Positions 43,301-57,700 of a stretch of DNA of 64,000 nt are shown in pieces. The notes under the pieces are model-generated. The model was not told where the DNA came from and made no database searches. It saw only the letters and a program-made list of their open reading frames with translations. The translations under genes and the position numbers were made by a program. The stretch's first letter is position 1. Every line of letters starts with the position of its first letter. Origin of the DNA: Setophaga petechia (Eukaryota > Chordata > Aves > Passeriformes > Parulidae); the NCBI GenBank assembly GCA_024362935.1, contig JANCRA010000007.1, forward strand, positions 19,741,003 through 19,805,002, written 5' to 3'.

Positions 43301-45898
43301 AAACCTTGGTCAATGTTCATCTCAGTGTTTAAGCTGATCTGTTCTATGTGGATGAACATTATTTGTGAGACAGAAAAAATATTTGGAGGAATAAAAATTG
43401 GGAACTGAACAAGAAAGACTAATTAGTTTCAAGATCTAAAAATACTTGGAACATGCAGAATGAAAAACCCACCAGCTTTATACCAGGATACACAAGTGGA
43501 AAAAGAAAAATATTCTCACTCATACTTCTGCGAAGTTTGTATTGTAGGGAGGACACCACTCATGGTGCAACATGGCTGCACAGAGCTTGTCCTCCACAAA
43601 AAGAAGAGACTTAAAAAGGTCACTGTCCTGAATGCCTTAAATGGGATCTGTCTGGACTCTCTATTCAGGCCTACCTAATTTCCACTGCTGAACAATTCTG
43701 GCCCTCTCAGAGTATGCTTGAGACCACTGACACACCTGTGCCCATCTCAGCAATGCTTTCTGTGTCCATACAGGTTACAGAAAAGCCTTCTAGTTTCATA
43801 ACTATTCATTTAGGGAATATCCATTCAATTATATGCCCATTTAAGAGGTGAAATATAAATGGAGGAAAGTCTCCTGAAACCACTCCAGCAACAGCGTAAA
43901 ATTTTTGAGCAGCAACCAAAGCATTAAAAAATAAAAGATAAATATGTGCAGTAACATCTGTAGAGGTGTCAGAGTTCCTTTCTTCCTTTCCAGATAACAT
44001 GAGAAGCTGGAATTGGTAGGTTGTTAGTAAAAGAGAAAATTGTTGCAGGTCTATTGACAATTTCATTAGGTCTGATAAGGTATATCTATGAATATATCTG
44101 TTATCAAAATTCCTGATCCTGCTCTGCCACTCTACAGAGGCTGGTATTCTCCTTAAAAATCCAGCAATCTGTGATAGTAGAAGAGCCTTGTTATAGCTGT
44201 GGTGGCTAAGGAGCTGAAAAGCATGAGGTTTGAGAATAAAAGGAGTCACCCCTCTCTGATTCTGCATGAGGGAAAAGCTGAAGTGATAGTAGAAGGAATG
44301 AGTAGTGGGAAAGAAACAGAGGCTTATTGTCAAGTTGCTGCATGACTGGTGGAAAAAACAGTGCATGACCATCCTTTCACTGCCAGCACCGCTCTTCCAA
44401 ACAGGCAGGAATTGAGTTTTCATTCTTCTGCAGCCGCAGCTGCTCAGCCAAACACATGACTTTGGGCGCAAGGTCAGTAATACTTTGATTTATTTATGAT
44501 CCAAAACTGGTGAAGCTTCATGGGAGCTGCAAAAGATGGTATGAAACCTGAGCTTGAGGAGTTGCTTTACTATTTGGGAACAAATGTATTTTGTGTGTTG
44601 TTTTGCATGTGCGTAGATGAAAGTATGGCATTTTCTCACAAGATTCCTTGTGACTAAAGAGATTCAGGCCTGGCTCACCTAGCCTGAATTTAGTAACTCT
44701 GGGGTAGCTGAAGAGGTATGGGAAGATGGCAAATGAGAGAATCAGAAAGTGGTGAGTTTAAACCAAAAGAAAGGGTGCTAGCTGAATAAAACAAAGGTTT
44801 CTAAATGTCCCTTTTCTACAAAAGGAGCTACGCATTTTCAACACACAGATTATACCAGAATGCAGTGCTAGGAAGTTAGTGTATAAATTGTTGTTCTGTG
44901 AGAAGAAAAAAAAATGCTATTCATATTATTTGGGGGGAAAATCATTTAAAAGTCTTCTTGAATAGGAAAACAATAAATGCAATAGATTTTTGGCTGAATC
45001 AGTCTGACTGAAAGATCTGTCACTGGGACTACAGAAGTTTAGGTGTGGCCTCTGGGGAGTTATACAGTATAGAGAAGATGCTAATAAAAACACAGCATTT
45101 CCTTTGAGCCAAGAGTATGTAGGTCTTCACAGACAGTGCTATATGTGTGCCTCTAAGCAGGACAGCTACCTCCCAGGGGTTTTTTGCTCCTTTCTTGCTT
45201 AACAAAACTGGATCCTGGTCTCTGCACTCAGTCTCTACCTAGCATTACATTTAGCAAAGTGTTCTTTTCCTCTATCCATCCTCATCCTATGGAGTGGATA
45301 CATTTTGTCATCAAGCAGATTTGTATAAATTTTGATAATATAAAGAACTGCTTTATTTAGGTTCCTAAGTTTTTACTTAAATGATAAATATTTAATTTTT
45401 TAATTTGAAATTGTTTTTAATTTTTTCAGTAACTATCCAACAGCTTGGATATCTCCACTTTGAAATCTTCATTGTGACCATGCCTGATTTACTTACAAGT
45501 TACCCAATAAGTCTGTTTCACAGAGGTAACCAGAAATGTTTCCAAATTCACCTACAGATCAAATGCATGGTATAGGAATGCAAGTGACCTACTTCTCAGA
45601 GAAATGAGTGAAATTCATTTCTCCAGAAGCTTCGCTCCTTTTCTTGTATTCATTGATACTTTTGCCTTGATCAAGAGCAGCATCCTCACCCAAACCTTAG
45701 CAGAGTCCAGGTTGCTGCCCAACACCTTCAGACAGGTGTTTGAAGTCAGCTTTGTTCCATTTAATTAACAAGTAGGGAGTACCAGACTGGCTCCATTCAT
45801 TATTAGACAGCACTTTCCTCATCAGAAAAATACAGAACCTGTCTGGATTGCAAGAGCAGAGGAGAACTACTGACAGATTAATATATTAGATTTTGCAG
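40362..45898. other. Region upstream of the first lipase; likely holds its promoter and any 5' untranslated exon
   Basis: No conserved protein is seen. The longest frame in the window (221 codons, minus strand, 43806-44471) lies here but looks like chance. A pyrimidine-rich acceptor-like site at about 45400-45430 and the TTTTGCAG at 45891-45898 would fit a spliced 5' leader for the lipase gene. Confidence 0.45.
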
Positions 45899-48800
45899 GG
45901 AGAAGATATGGCTGCTTGCTGCTGTGATATATTTGTTTCAGGGAGTTACTTATTCAGAAGAACTGAGAAGAATGAAGAGAGCTGTGGAACCTGAAGCCTT
46001 TATGAGTATTGTAAGTTGGTTGATGGAGTGACCTGAGGATGGATGGTATGCATGACTAACAGCAGAGGGGCTTCTAAGTGTTAGAAATAACAGGGTAGAT
46101 AAGCTGTCTTTATTTAACCTATCCTCTCTAGTCACTGTATGTACTACTGCTTTCTCTTCTACTCTCTTCTGCCTGCATGTGTAACAGCCCATCTTCTCTC
46201 TGTTAGAAATTAAAGCAAATAGTAAATCTCCAGACCTGTTTTCCTTTAAAATATCAGTTACCAGCTTGCTATTGCTGGCACTGCCTGCCTATCTGAAAGA
46301 ATGACTATCTGGAATGTCAGCATTTCATCAGCAAAGAAGTCTGTAAACAACTAGTGGTGACCAGCAGAGACCAGAAATGGCCAGCTCTTCAGAAAACACC
46401 TCTTGCCAAGAAAGCTTGTGTAGAACTTTCATTGTTTGTTAAAATCTTGGAGGTTCTGTCCTGCATGGCAAAACACATTGAGTAATTCTCTGAGTACAAG
46501 TTATAAAAACCAATACTCTTTTGTAACAAAACAGATGGAATGTTACCGGTCAAAAGTAATATTTACTTCAGAGCTTAAGATGGGCTGCGTTAGTTTCCCT
46601 TGCAACTGGGCAAATGCCTGATCTCTTTTTTCCATAATGTAGTCAGCTTTTCAGCAGTGCTCACTGCATCTATGCTGTTCAGCAAATCACAGTTGTGAAG
46701 CTGTCTGGATTCCTCTGAAGGTAGTTTAAATAAGCTGCTCCCAGGCTGTGTCAAAATCAGAAGCATTGCACCCACACAGCAATGCTTCGTCTCAGGCACA
46801 CACCTCATCTTAACTCATAAAGTCCTACTGTGAGCTTATAGGGATTCTTATATCACCAGAATGCAAAGGCTTGTGATGGTTGTATGGCAGGAGTGTAATA
46901 CAGGTTTTATATGACATATTTTAACCAGGTAGTAAAGCCCTAGATATAACATAAAGAAAAAAGAAAATTTGTTGTTGCTTTATGGTTACATACATTCAGA
47001 TGCTTAATGTATGTAGTTTAAATCCCCAACTGTACCTCCTTTCTAACATTTCTTCATTGTAACTGTCTTAAAATATATTAAATGGACTTGTGCAAATAAA
47101 TGCATTTGTACCTTCTCTCCTAGAATGAGCTCATTACTTACAAAGGGTACCCCAGTGAGGAGTATGAAGTGATAACAGAAGATGGTTATACCATTACCAT
47201 TAACAGAATCCCTTATGGTACTCAGAATCAAGGAAGCCCAGGTACAGTTATTTAATATGACACAACACCAGTCTAGATAAGGCATATTCTCAAAAGAGAC
47301 AACTTGTATTTTTAAAACATCCACCAAAGCTTGTATACATGAGTGTAATTTTAGCAAAGAGTTCTGGCTGCCCTGAACAACCAGTAAGATCAATAGAATT
47401 AATGTCAAGCACCAATTTATAATAAAAATCCACCATAGTATTAAGCATATGCTTCCTAGTAAGAGCTGATGAGTAAAACTTTAAAAAAAATTAAAAATAG
47501 GATAAAGGTTGCCTAATCAACCTGTTTTGCAAAAGCTTTTCCAGCTTCTCATTTTGCTTTGCTTTTGCTTACACCTGGTTAGTATCAGTGTCTGATTCAT
47601 ATTTTGGGTAAAGGAAATCTCTGAAAACAATGCCACACCTTCATCTCCCTATCAGTGTTGAGAATCTCAAGCTGATGTGTCTGAGCTGTACAAACAATGA
47701 CCAGAGGGTGCCAAGTTAGGTTGCTGTGCTGTCAGGCAGATCATTCCATCAATTCTTTCAGAAGCTTAGAAGTTGTCTCTTACAGAAAGAGGGGTTTTGT
47801 TCTTATGATTTGTTGATTCAGGAAAAAATCCCAGTACTGAATATGAGACAATAATGTCTCTGAACAACCAGGAAATGAAAAGATGAAAACAATTATAAAC
47901 TGTTTTGGTTTTGCTTTATTTTTCAGCTTCAAGACCTGCTGTGTTTCTCCAGCATGGATTATTGGGAGATGCTCGTAACTGGGTCACAAACTTGCCCAAC
48001 AACAGCTTGGGCTTCCTGCTAGCTGATGCTGGATTTGATGTTTGGATGGGAAATAGTAGAGGGAATCGCTGGTCAAGAAAACACCAGAAGTATTCCATTG
48101 ATCAAGATGAATTCTGGGCTTTCAGGTAGGCAGAACCACTGAAGGGGATATCCACAGCCCATCTTTGCATATTTATTTCAGATTCCTAAATCAGGGATTT
48201 ACATATGCTACTTTTGAATAAGCACTGTTTACATTTGCTTTTGCTGAAGTGCCCCTATAAAAGCGTGTGAACTGTAATAGTAATTGAGGCAACTTTAATT
48301 AGTGCTTGATCAGGTTCTTCAAACTAGAGGCACAGCAGCAAGACGACTCAGAGGAACCTGCCTAGACCATCTCCAAGCTGTTCCTCAGCCCTGGAGCCAG
48401 TTTTAGCAGCTACTTAGAAACATTAGTCTGTGTAATACAATAACCCAAAAAAACTCTTGAGTAATATCTTCCATATCCAGTGCCAGAAAAACAAAGAACT
48501 TGGAACAATTGAATGATTCACTAAATCAGTCAGACTGTTTCTTTGCTGACAAGCTATTCATAAAAATGTGAATTCAATTTAATGTATGGATTTTAATTTA
48601 TGCATGCCTCTCTTTAAATCTCCTGCCTGCAGTTTTGATGAGATGGCAAAGTTTGATCTTCCAGCAGCAATAAATTTCATTTTGGAGAAAACAGGACAGG
48701 AAAAATTGTACTATATTGGCTATTCTCAAGGTACTACCATTGGTAAGTTACACACAAGAGAGGAATTCTTCCAGTAAACAGGAATAAAATGTGATTTATG

Positions 48801-51800
48801 GACTTAAAGTTTTCATTAACTCTTTCTAGTTGGGAAATACGGTGTTAGTATAAGCAATTTTCAACATGTAAGCGTTTAAAATGTATTATAGAGATAATGA
48901 AGCATAATGAATGAAATGCACTGCTGCTGGAAATCTGTCAAATAAGAACTGATCTGGAAAATATTGTGTGTGGGCCGTGCAAATTGTTTCTATGCAAGAT
49001 GCAAGGGTGTGCCCAACAGCAGCTGGTCATTTCACCAAAATAAAATGGGAAGATGAGAGTACAGAATGAGAAGTTGGCCAGTTTGGACTAGATGTAGGCA
49101 TGAAAAAAGAAAATACAAAATTGGATCCACTGGAAGAAAAATTACTTTTCCTCCCAATAGTGTAAGAAATACATGAATGTACATCAGAAATGTACATCCA
49201 TTTTTAATCAAGTCTGGAAGAAAGCCGCAAAATATAGAAAGAAATTTCTCTGAATAGAGGGAAACTTCTACAAGCTGGTAATTTATGGAAAGAAGGGATT
49301 TCATACAAATCTAGATTGGAACATAGTCTCTGAACAACTAACAAGGTTACTTATAAATTGAAAGTGCAGATATATATTAATACTGAAAACAGTCTATTGC
49401 AAAAATATGGGGGTTTAGCTCCTCTTTTTTCTTTTTTTTTCAGCTTTCATTGCATTTTCAACAATGCCAGAGCTGGCTCAAAAAATCAAACTCTTCTTTG
49501 CATTGGCACCTGTCACTGCTATTAAGTATGCTAAAGGCCCAGCAACAAAACTCCTCTACCTTCCTGAGAAAATGCTCAAGGTGTGTGATACCTTGGTTTC
49601 CACTGTTTAACCATATACTTGTTTGTTCAGCTCTTAAAATGGATAAATAGAAAGTATGGGGCTTTGTGAAGTCGACTAATTTGCATGTGGGCAGTTTACC
49701 TTGCAGTGAGAGTTCAGAGAGGGCAATTAGAAAAGCTTTCAGTCCAAGGCAGCACAGGGACAGGTCACCCAGAGATGCAGATCCTCAAAGGTTTCCAAGA
49801 TTCCTCCAGGCAAAGCCACTGATATAAAAGCTTAAACTATGAATTGGAGTTAATTTAACGTATCTCTTCATTAAAAGTTATGTAACCCAGATTGAGTAAT
49901 GCCCAAGCAGGCTGATGCAATGGAAAACCAAGTAATTTCTCACTTGTTTGTGGGAACATCATCTGACAAGTGGAGAAAAGGCAAGTAAGAACCACTGAAA
50001 TTGATGGAGAATTGTGTACATTCCTAAATTATTGTTACCTTTGTACTTTACAGGGTATGCTTGGCAACAGAGAATTCCTTCCCCAGACTGAGTGTCTAAC
50101 AAAGATAATAGCCCCTGTCTGCAGCTACCAAGCTTTTGCCAGGCTTTGTAGAAGTGTCTTCTTTAATCTGGGTGGCTGTAACCTGAAAAACATTGATGTG
50201 GTACGTATAACTTTTATCTGCTCTTCTGGGAGTTTAAGCTTATGCTCCTCAAATTCACCTTCTATCTTGTAGTGTAAATCCTGAATTTCTGTTAGTATCA
50301 CCTTGCAGGGAACAGTCCCCACCACTGGACAGCAGTATCTGCTGATTGCCCTATCTCTAGCAGGGAACCACTGCCCTCAGAAGAGCATTTGGCACCAGTT
50401 CTGCAGTTGACAGCTGCTCAGAGCCCCCCAGAATTCTGCAGTCTGCCTTCTGACAGACCTCACACAGGGCACCATATCCTGGTCCATCCTGTGGCTACTG
50501 GTCTCATCAGAGATATTTCACATGCTGGCACACTGAAAAGGAAGAAATAAAAAGTCTGCCAGCTTCATGTTTTCACTTTGCAACACAGAAAGGAACACAC
50601 ATATTCCTCCTTGTCCTTGTTCTCCAAGCCTTGGGCCGTCAGGGTAGGAGAGTATTAGGAAGTACCTGGCACCTCATGCTATGTTCAGCTGTAGGTCAGG
50701 TTTTCTGGGAGTCAAAATTTTGCTCCTGCATTTTTCAAAAAATATCTCAGAAAGTGTTCACTGAGGAAGGATCCCACAGCAGCTTGCTGAGAAACCCCTG
50801 CAGTACTAGGGTGTGTTTTATTTCAAATGTTTGTGCATTCATCAGGAAATTGCATTTCCCTTTGCTGTTCATCCAACAGTGACTCTCTCTCTTCTCTCAC
50901 ACAGAATCTGATACAGAATTCGGAAAAAAAACCATATAGATTGGAGTCTAAATTGCTGGCTTTCTATTCATTCCTTCTCACCTGTAGATTCTTTTAGATT
51001 CTTAGTCCTGCTTGAAAACGCTCTGGGTAGGGATTGGTCTTTCCATGCTACTCCTAATCTGACATACTGCCACATGTGAAAAAAATCTGAGAGAGTGTCC
51101 AATCACACCACTCCAATTTCTGTTGGTTTAATTGATACATGACACTGCTATAGCATATCTTTTGATGTACATCTGCATAGAAGGGAAGAGAATGATCACT
51201 GAATATTCTCTTTCAGAACCGAATCAACGTGTATATTGCCCAAACATCTGCTGGAACTTCTGTGCAGAACATAGTCCACTGGAGTCAGGTATGAGCAATC
51301 CCCTGAAAGATAAGATAGGTACTCACCTTGAGGTGAGTAGAGAGGTAGGAGATAGCCAGCTGTGAAGCCATTGCCAGCTTCTTGGAAAGACATGCAACTT
51401 GTGAATTGAAACTGAAAACTCAGTTCAGAACACTATTTTTCATTGCTCCTTCTCTTGCCAGCAGGATGGAAATGCCCTGTGTGATACAGGTACATTTGAA
51501 GCCAACAATGAAGCGCTGCATTTGAGTGAAAATATGTAGGCTGGAAGCTGTGTGTGCAGGTGTACACATCACTCTTCTTATTGTGTGTCTGGTACCTTTT
51601 ATGAATGACGTCCACAGTTTGTAGGGAGTTTACCTTAAATTAGCTATGTTTCCAATGAGGTGTCAAGAAATGAGCAGGATTTAGGCTGCCACATGAATTG
51701 TCACATTTTACTATTAAAACCTTGTAGTGTCTTCTCTCGCTTTCAAGGCTGTCAGTGTCTGGACTGCAGTAGAACCATAAATAATAAATACTTTATTTAG

Positions 51801-54236
51801 TAGACTGTTTACATCCCTTACCTACAAGGTACTGCCATAGTACCTCTTCAGCAGCAGTGCTGATGGGAGTTGCCTTTCTGTCTTTGGGCTCACACTCTGA
51901 GGATCCAAGGTTTGCTGGCAGCACCATGGGCTCTGGAGCAGCACTGGAGGCAACTGTGAGCACACAGAATTTGCAGGAGTGTTTGTGCCCTTTTCAGCAA
52001 AGCAAACACACAGATATGTCTGAGTGACATCTGCACAGGCACTTACTCAAAATAAAATTATACTTTTGGATGTGAGATTGCATTAGATAGTAGGTTTGAA
52101 TAAATTGCTTTTGTAACCATGACCTAGACCTTTTTCTGTAAAGAAAAAGGGTTACAAAAGCAGAGTGGGGGGAGTTCTGCAAATTGACTCAGATGTAATT
52201 CAGCATCTAACCACAGAATACAAGCATAAACATGCAGAAGAAATACTCCTAGATCTTTGTAGTCCTTACTGTTATTACAACCAAAGGAGCTAACAGAATT
52301 TCAATACTAAGATTCTGGTGAAGGTGTCTCTCAGAGTAAGAGCAACTCATGTTGTAGGTGAAGCCAAGAAGGGGAAGAACTAAAACCAGTAATTTCTGTA
52401 TTCAAAACAGAGTGGGAACAGAAAACATAAGATGGAACCACTCACAGAGCTGAGTGTTGGCAACATGACTGTAAGAGTAGGACAAGGCAGTAGCACTGAG
52501 ATGAACTTGTTGACAGCAGCTGTTAACAGCAGTTTTACAAACTTGAACAAATTTCCTGCGAGGACATCCGTGGGTCTCTCTGCAGAAGATGTGAATTTCT
52601 TTCATTATGACAAAAACATCTGACTCTTTTCACATTTTGACACTTCTAATTAATTTACTCTCGGGTCTTTCACAGCTCTTAAAAGAACTTCTGTTGGGGC
52701 TTTAGATTGGAGTCAGAGGCTCATCAGGGAAAGAACACACAAAGTTCCTAAATGATGGCCTTGTAACTACCCTTCTCTTGTTCATCCACATAGGAGGCCC
52801 GCTCAGGGAAGTTCCAAGCTTATGACTGGGGCAGTTCAAAGAAGAACATGGAAAAATACCAACAGGTATGTCTTGGTGAAGCAACCTTGGACAGCACAGA
52901 AACACACAGGAAGAGAGCAAGGGTGTAGTAGGAGACACATTTTCAGAACATAAGTAAATGAAAATATTATTGCTTTTCAGTTTGGAAGTCAGCAGAGAAA
53001 GCATGCAAGCACTAGTGGCAATAATACATTTAAAATATTTTAAAAGAAAGAGAGAGAGAGGAAGAGAAAAACTTTCCAATTAAATGATCAATACAAATAA
53101 GAGGAAGTAAGGACAGAAAAAATAGAAAATCATTTTGAAAAAGAAGAGTACACAGAAAATAACAAAAAACTTGCCTACTAGTGCAAGTGAAACAGATGAC
53201 AATATTAGGAATAGGAAAACTAGAAAACTAACAAGCACCCCTGGATTCTGGCAGCCAGAGACAAAAGGACTTTGTCCTCAAGCAGACCCTGAGGAGCACC
53301 TTTTCCATTCAACAATCTAATCCCATCCTTGACCCTCCTAGCCTTTAGGTCTCCACAGCAACCTGTCATTACAAGTTACATGTTTTAATGATGAATTGCA
53401 TGAAACACAGCTTCCTTTGGTTTGCTTTGAATTTGCTTGCTCCTGGAAAGTCACGGGATGCCTTCTAGGTTTTGTGTTTGGGATAATTACTTACAGTGCT
53501 CTTTCTTCATACCATTTGTGGTTGTATAAACCTGTCTCCTGCCATTGCTTTGGCATCTCTTTTCCAAACACAGGAGTCCTAAGCTGCTTTCCCTCTCCTC
53601 CTACAGAAGCCATTCTATGATCCTTGTCATCCTTGTCACATGTTGTGTTTTCTCTCTAGCCCCTGACTCCTGGGACTGAACAGTAATTCAAAAGGACCAT
53701 GATGGAGGTTTATCCAGAGGCATCCTGACATCTCTGTCTAGTTTCAGGTTCCTGCCCCAAGATTCCCACTTGAGAAGGCAAAGACCCAACCATAACTCTT
53801 TGTCAGCTCAGGAGGTGTTTTACTTTTGGCTGTGCAATCAGTTGGGTAATCCCTGTGAGCACAGATAGAAAAGGCAAACAAGGGAACTTCCTTCCTCTTT
53901 GATTTAGACACCTCTACTTTGAGCAGTGACAGAAGAAAGCCCCAAATGAATGTTTAAAGTTGCTGTGCTCTCCTGGACACTCATTCCTGTGCTGTTTTCC
54001 AGACTATTCCTCCTCTCTACAACATAGAAGAGATGACTGTACCAACTGCAGTATGGACTGGGGGACGAGACCTGCTGGCAGATCCCAAGGATGCAGCCAT
54101 TTTATTGTCCAAAATCAAGAAGCTTAGCTATCACAAGAAGATTCCTGAATGGGCACACCTGGATTTCATCTGGGGATTGGATGCACCTTTACATGTGTAC
54201 AATGAAATTATTGACCTGATGCAGAAGTATCCTTAA
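45899..54236 (+). CDS. Acid lipase family protein (LIPM/LIPA-like), nine coding exons, start codon reads ATA
   Basis: An alpha/beta-hydrolase that cleaves ester bonds of neutral lipids, either secreted or lysosomal. Coding exons are 45906-46010, 47124-47241, 47927-48125, 48633-48742, 49444-49580, 50054-50200, 51217-51288, 52794-52865 and 54003-54236, with consistent phases and GT-AG junctions. Counted from 45906 this is 397 residues; human LIPA is 399. Visible features are a hydrophobic leader (2-16), the family N-terminal motif GYPSEEYEV, the oxyanion motif LQHGLL (82-87), an NNS glycosylation sequon at 99, the [16 protein letters not shown] block, nucleophile S172 in G-Y-S-Q-G, acid D343 in GGRD and H372 in AHLDF. 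S172, D343 and H372 match the LIPA triad with an offset of -2. Odd points: the expected ATG is ATA at 45906, and the usual His before the catalytic Ser is Tyr. Exon 1 is preceded by a TTTTGCAG acceptor-like site, so a 5' exon could supply the start. The exact orthologue (LIPM, LIPK or LIPA) is not settled. Confidence 0.93.
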
Positions 54237-54694
54237 CCCACAGCCAGAAGCCTTACCTGACTCGTTCAACAGAACTTAGATTCACTAGGTACAAAACCTC
54301 CTTTCTGTTGCATCTGGAGTCAGGGAAAGGGTTCCTCCTGCACACTACATGTCACTCCAATGCCTTTTGCATCCTGATAGTGCCCTTCATTGTTTCTGGC
54401 AACCTTGTGGATCTGTAATACTTTTTCAAATGATACATCTTCAATTCTGCAATAACTATACTTTGCTAACAGAAGACAGGGTTTGCTTCCAGCCTACTCT
54501 CCTCTCTAGACTGTAACAGTAATGAAAGCACTTCCTTCCTCTGGATACATTCTGTGAGTTCTAGCTGTTTTCCGTTCTTCAGATTATTGCTCAGTTCATT
54601 GGGCTGGCAGTTATTTAAAGGCATAGTGTAATCAAAATCTTATTCTAACAGTTGTGGTATTGTATAATTTTATTATTAAACAAAAAAGTGAGTT

Positions 54695-54700
54695 AATAAA
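54695..54700 (+). terminator. Poly(A) signal of the first lipase gene
   Basis: An AATAAA lies 459 nt after the stop codon and runs into an A-rich tract (54698-54709). An ATTAAA variant is also present at 54675-54680. This is a plausible 3' end for the lipase at 45.9-54.2 kb. Confidence 0.6.
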
Positions 54701-54709
54701 AAAAAAAAA

Positions 54710-57700
54710 TCACCTCACTCCTGAAAAAAGATGGTTTGTCTTCATTTGAAACAGGAATGCTCCCTGTTTTCATGAAGAAGAGCAAGGGACACAAGGCAAA
54801 CAAACAGAAAACAGCAGCCAGTATCATGGTTCAAGCATGCACCTGGAAGCTGGGAAACTTGACTTAAAGACCCACCCTGAAAAAGAGAAATCCTTGCTGA
54901 TTCAATCTTAATCATTTTGGCAATGGCAACACTTCCATGGGACCATTTATTTCCAAGTTACACCAGCAGAAAACTCACACCTCCTGATGTTTCACATGTG
55001 AGCTTCTGGCTATCACAGAGCTGAGATGATCTAAGCTTTGTCAAGGCTCTGAGCAGCCTCTTTGGAGTTTAGACACTAAAATGAGAAGTACCTGAACATT
55101 TTAAGAAAGAATTCATCATCTTCATCCCAGGTAAATTTAGAGCACTTTGACCACTACTGGAAAGAGCTGCTTTCAAGGCAGAGCTAAAGAATTATTCATC
55201 CTATTAATTTCCTGAGGTAATTATGACTCTACCAATTTTGTTTCAAATAGGTAGTTGCTGCACAAAACCACTCAGTTGGAGGGTAACCTCTGTGGTTATT
55301 AGGTTACTGCATTATAGGTCACCATTCCTCCAAAACAGAGTTCCATTAGCTGCACTGTGGAAGGGAGGACAGTGCATTTAGGGGTTTCCTTTCAGCCTGA
55401 CACCCTCATTCTCCTTTTCAATGAAATGCTAATGTGGGCCAGGTCTGGGATCCTAGCCAGCACAGTGCAGCTGTTGCACTGGGACAGTTCACTGGTGACA
55501 CTCTAGGACCAAAGGACCAATGTCTCACTCTGAGTAATGACTCATTGGCCAAACAGATTAACCATGGCTGCTACCACTTCTGCACCTTTCCCTTCCAAGA
55601 GAAACAACAGGCCTTTTTCATCTCCTGAGCCCACTGCTGAGGGCTGTCCTGTTTCCTTCTGTTTCACAAATGTAACCAGAGCTTGATCCAAACAAAACAG
55701 TGCCCGTCCAGAAAAGGACATTCCTTCCATCAGATACAAATTCCTGGAGACAAATGCCCTTCAGAGAGTCAATCTTTCAACCAATTCACTGCTTGTAGGG
55801 AAAATGTATGAGGACATGAGACCTGCTTTATAAATTTTCAATCCTTTCCATGCTAAATACAACAGCATCATACCTGAGAGTGGCAGAGCATTCCATAAAG
55901 TCACCTAGAAAGGAATTTGCAATTGTAGAGCTATCTTGCAACCTGGGACACCATAGAGGAGGCAGAGAGCTGAATTTTCTGGAAAATTAGGAAAAGCAGG
56001 TTGAGCAAACAGCATTAGACACATCATGGGGACTGTTGATCCCACCTTGAGACATGAGAAGGGATGAGACATCATGTTGCAGAAATCCTTCTGAGTGATC
56101 AATTTATGGTTTGATGGTAGTTATTGTCACTTACAGATATCAGAGAAGTTAAGTTATAGTGCTTTTCGCTGAGAAATTATCAAACTACCTTTCCTACTGT
56201 CCCAAACAATGTTCCTTACTTTGCATGTGGAGCAGAACTGTTACTGTGCTGGCATCCTGTTGTTTCGCTCGTTTCCTTCCCCCAGTGCTCGAAGGCATCA
56301 TACTATGCAATGATGTTCCCAAGAACACATTCCTCTTATCTGGTGCTCTTTTAAATGCTCATCAGTCCATGATGAAACTCAAGTTCTCCTGAAGACACTT
56401 GTGAGTTAATTGGCTGAACAGGTTGATCCTCGTGTAGGAAGATTGTACTTAGTTTGTAGCCCAGCTGCCCAAGGACACGGAACAAGTCCTTGGAACAAGT
56501 CCTTCTGCCCATGGTCATCAGCCAATCTCAGTGAGGACTGAGCCCTCAGGCTGGCTACAGCTAATTGAGCCGTTAAGCAAAGATCTCCAGATACCATGTT
56601 TTCAGAGGTGATGAAAATAGCTTAGGATAAACAAGAACCCTTGTTTGTTCCCTCATTGGGAAAAAGGTTACATGTGTTCAAGCCTTCTTTGGCACTGGAG
56701 TGTGATTTATGCAGAATAAGGTGGGTTTCATTAGTTGTACTGCTCACTGGAAAACAAATTTGGGTCAGTCTGCAATGTTAAAGTTAACATAAACCAAATG
56801 AAAAGCATTAGCAGAGATGGTGTTCTTGAGACCCTATGTTGAGCAAAGCTGAACACTTCCTCCTTTCCATCTTAAAAGATTACATTTGAAGCAGCCCCTC
56901 AGTTGGGCAACAGTGCAGATCAAGGTTTGCCGCAGCCCCAGGTCCCAGCTGAACTGCAACACCCAGGTCCCAGCTAAACATTCTAACCACTGATTTATAG
57001 GTAATCTCTACACTCTCCTGCTCCATGGTGCATTTTGGGGTGGTGAATTAAACCAGACCATCTTTTTCATCACAAAGATTTCCCCACTTCTGAAATACTG
57101 CCAAATCAGCACTTAAACACGCTCTGCAACGCGTGCTGCCAGCTCATGACACTCACAGCTGCTTCCCCGAAGAGCTCATTTTGTTTTGACTTCCTTTTAT
57201 CGGCGCAGGTTCCTGCCAGTGAATCAGTCTGCTGGTGGAGACAGACCAGTGACTGTGGCAGAAGGCAGAAGCAAGGCAGTCAAAGCAGAGGTAAGTTACT
57301 TGTACATACATGCTCATGGTCTCTTTCTCTGCTTCCTGTCTCCATGAAGATGTGCTGCCTCACTTTTTGTGCAGTTGGTTGTAAAAGTAAGCAGAGTTTT
57401 TCCTCTCATTTGTAAGTCTGTTGCGATGCACTGAAGTGCTTCTCTGCTTTCACTAGAAGACAAAAAAAATTGACCTGCACAAAAAGGAGAAAAAGAGAAA
57501 CTTTTTAATTTTTTCCTACTTGTTTTCTTACCTCTGAGAACAAGGGAATGAATGTGCAAGTATTGCAACAATGTGTAATCTGGACCTCCTGTTCCTTCTG
57601 TATAATGCGGGTGTACTTTTTATTAGTGAGTAAGGCAGCAAATTCTCTTGCATGTTTAGTCACAGTTGCTCTTCTGGTTGGTGTGCCTATGCCTTACAGC

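Noticed and set aside
43806..44471. 221-codon open frame on the minus strand, the longest uninterrupted frame in the window
   Set aside because: It has no recognisable domain, an odd composition for a globular protein and no splice partners. A frame this long is not unlikely by chance in 64 kb read in six frames. It would be revived by conservation in other birds or by transcripts.
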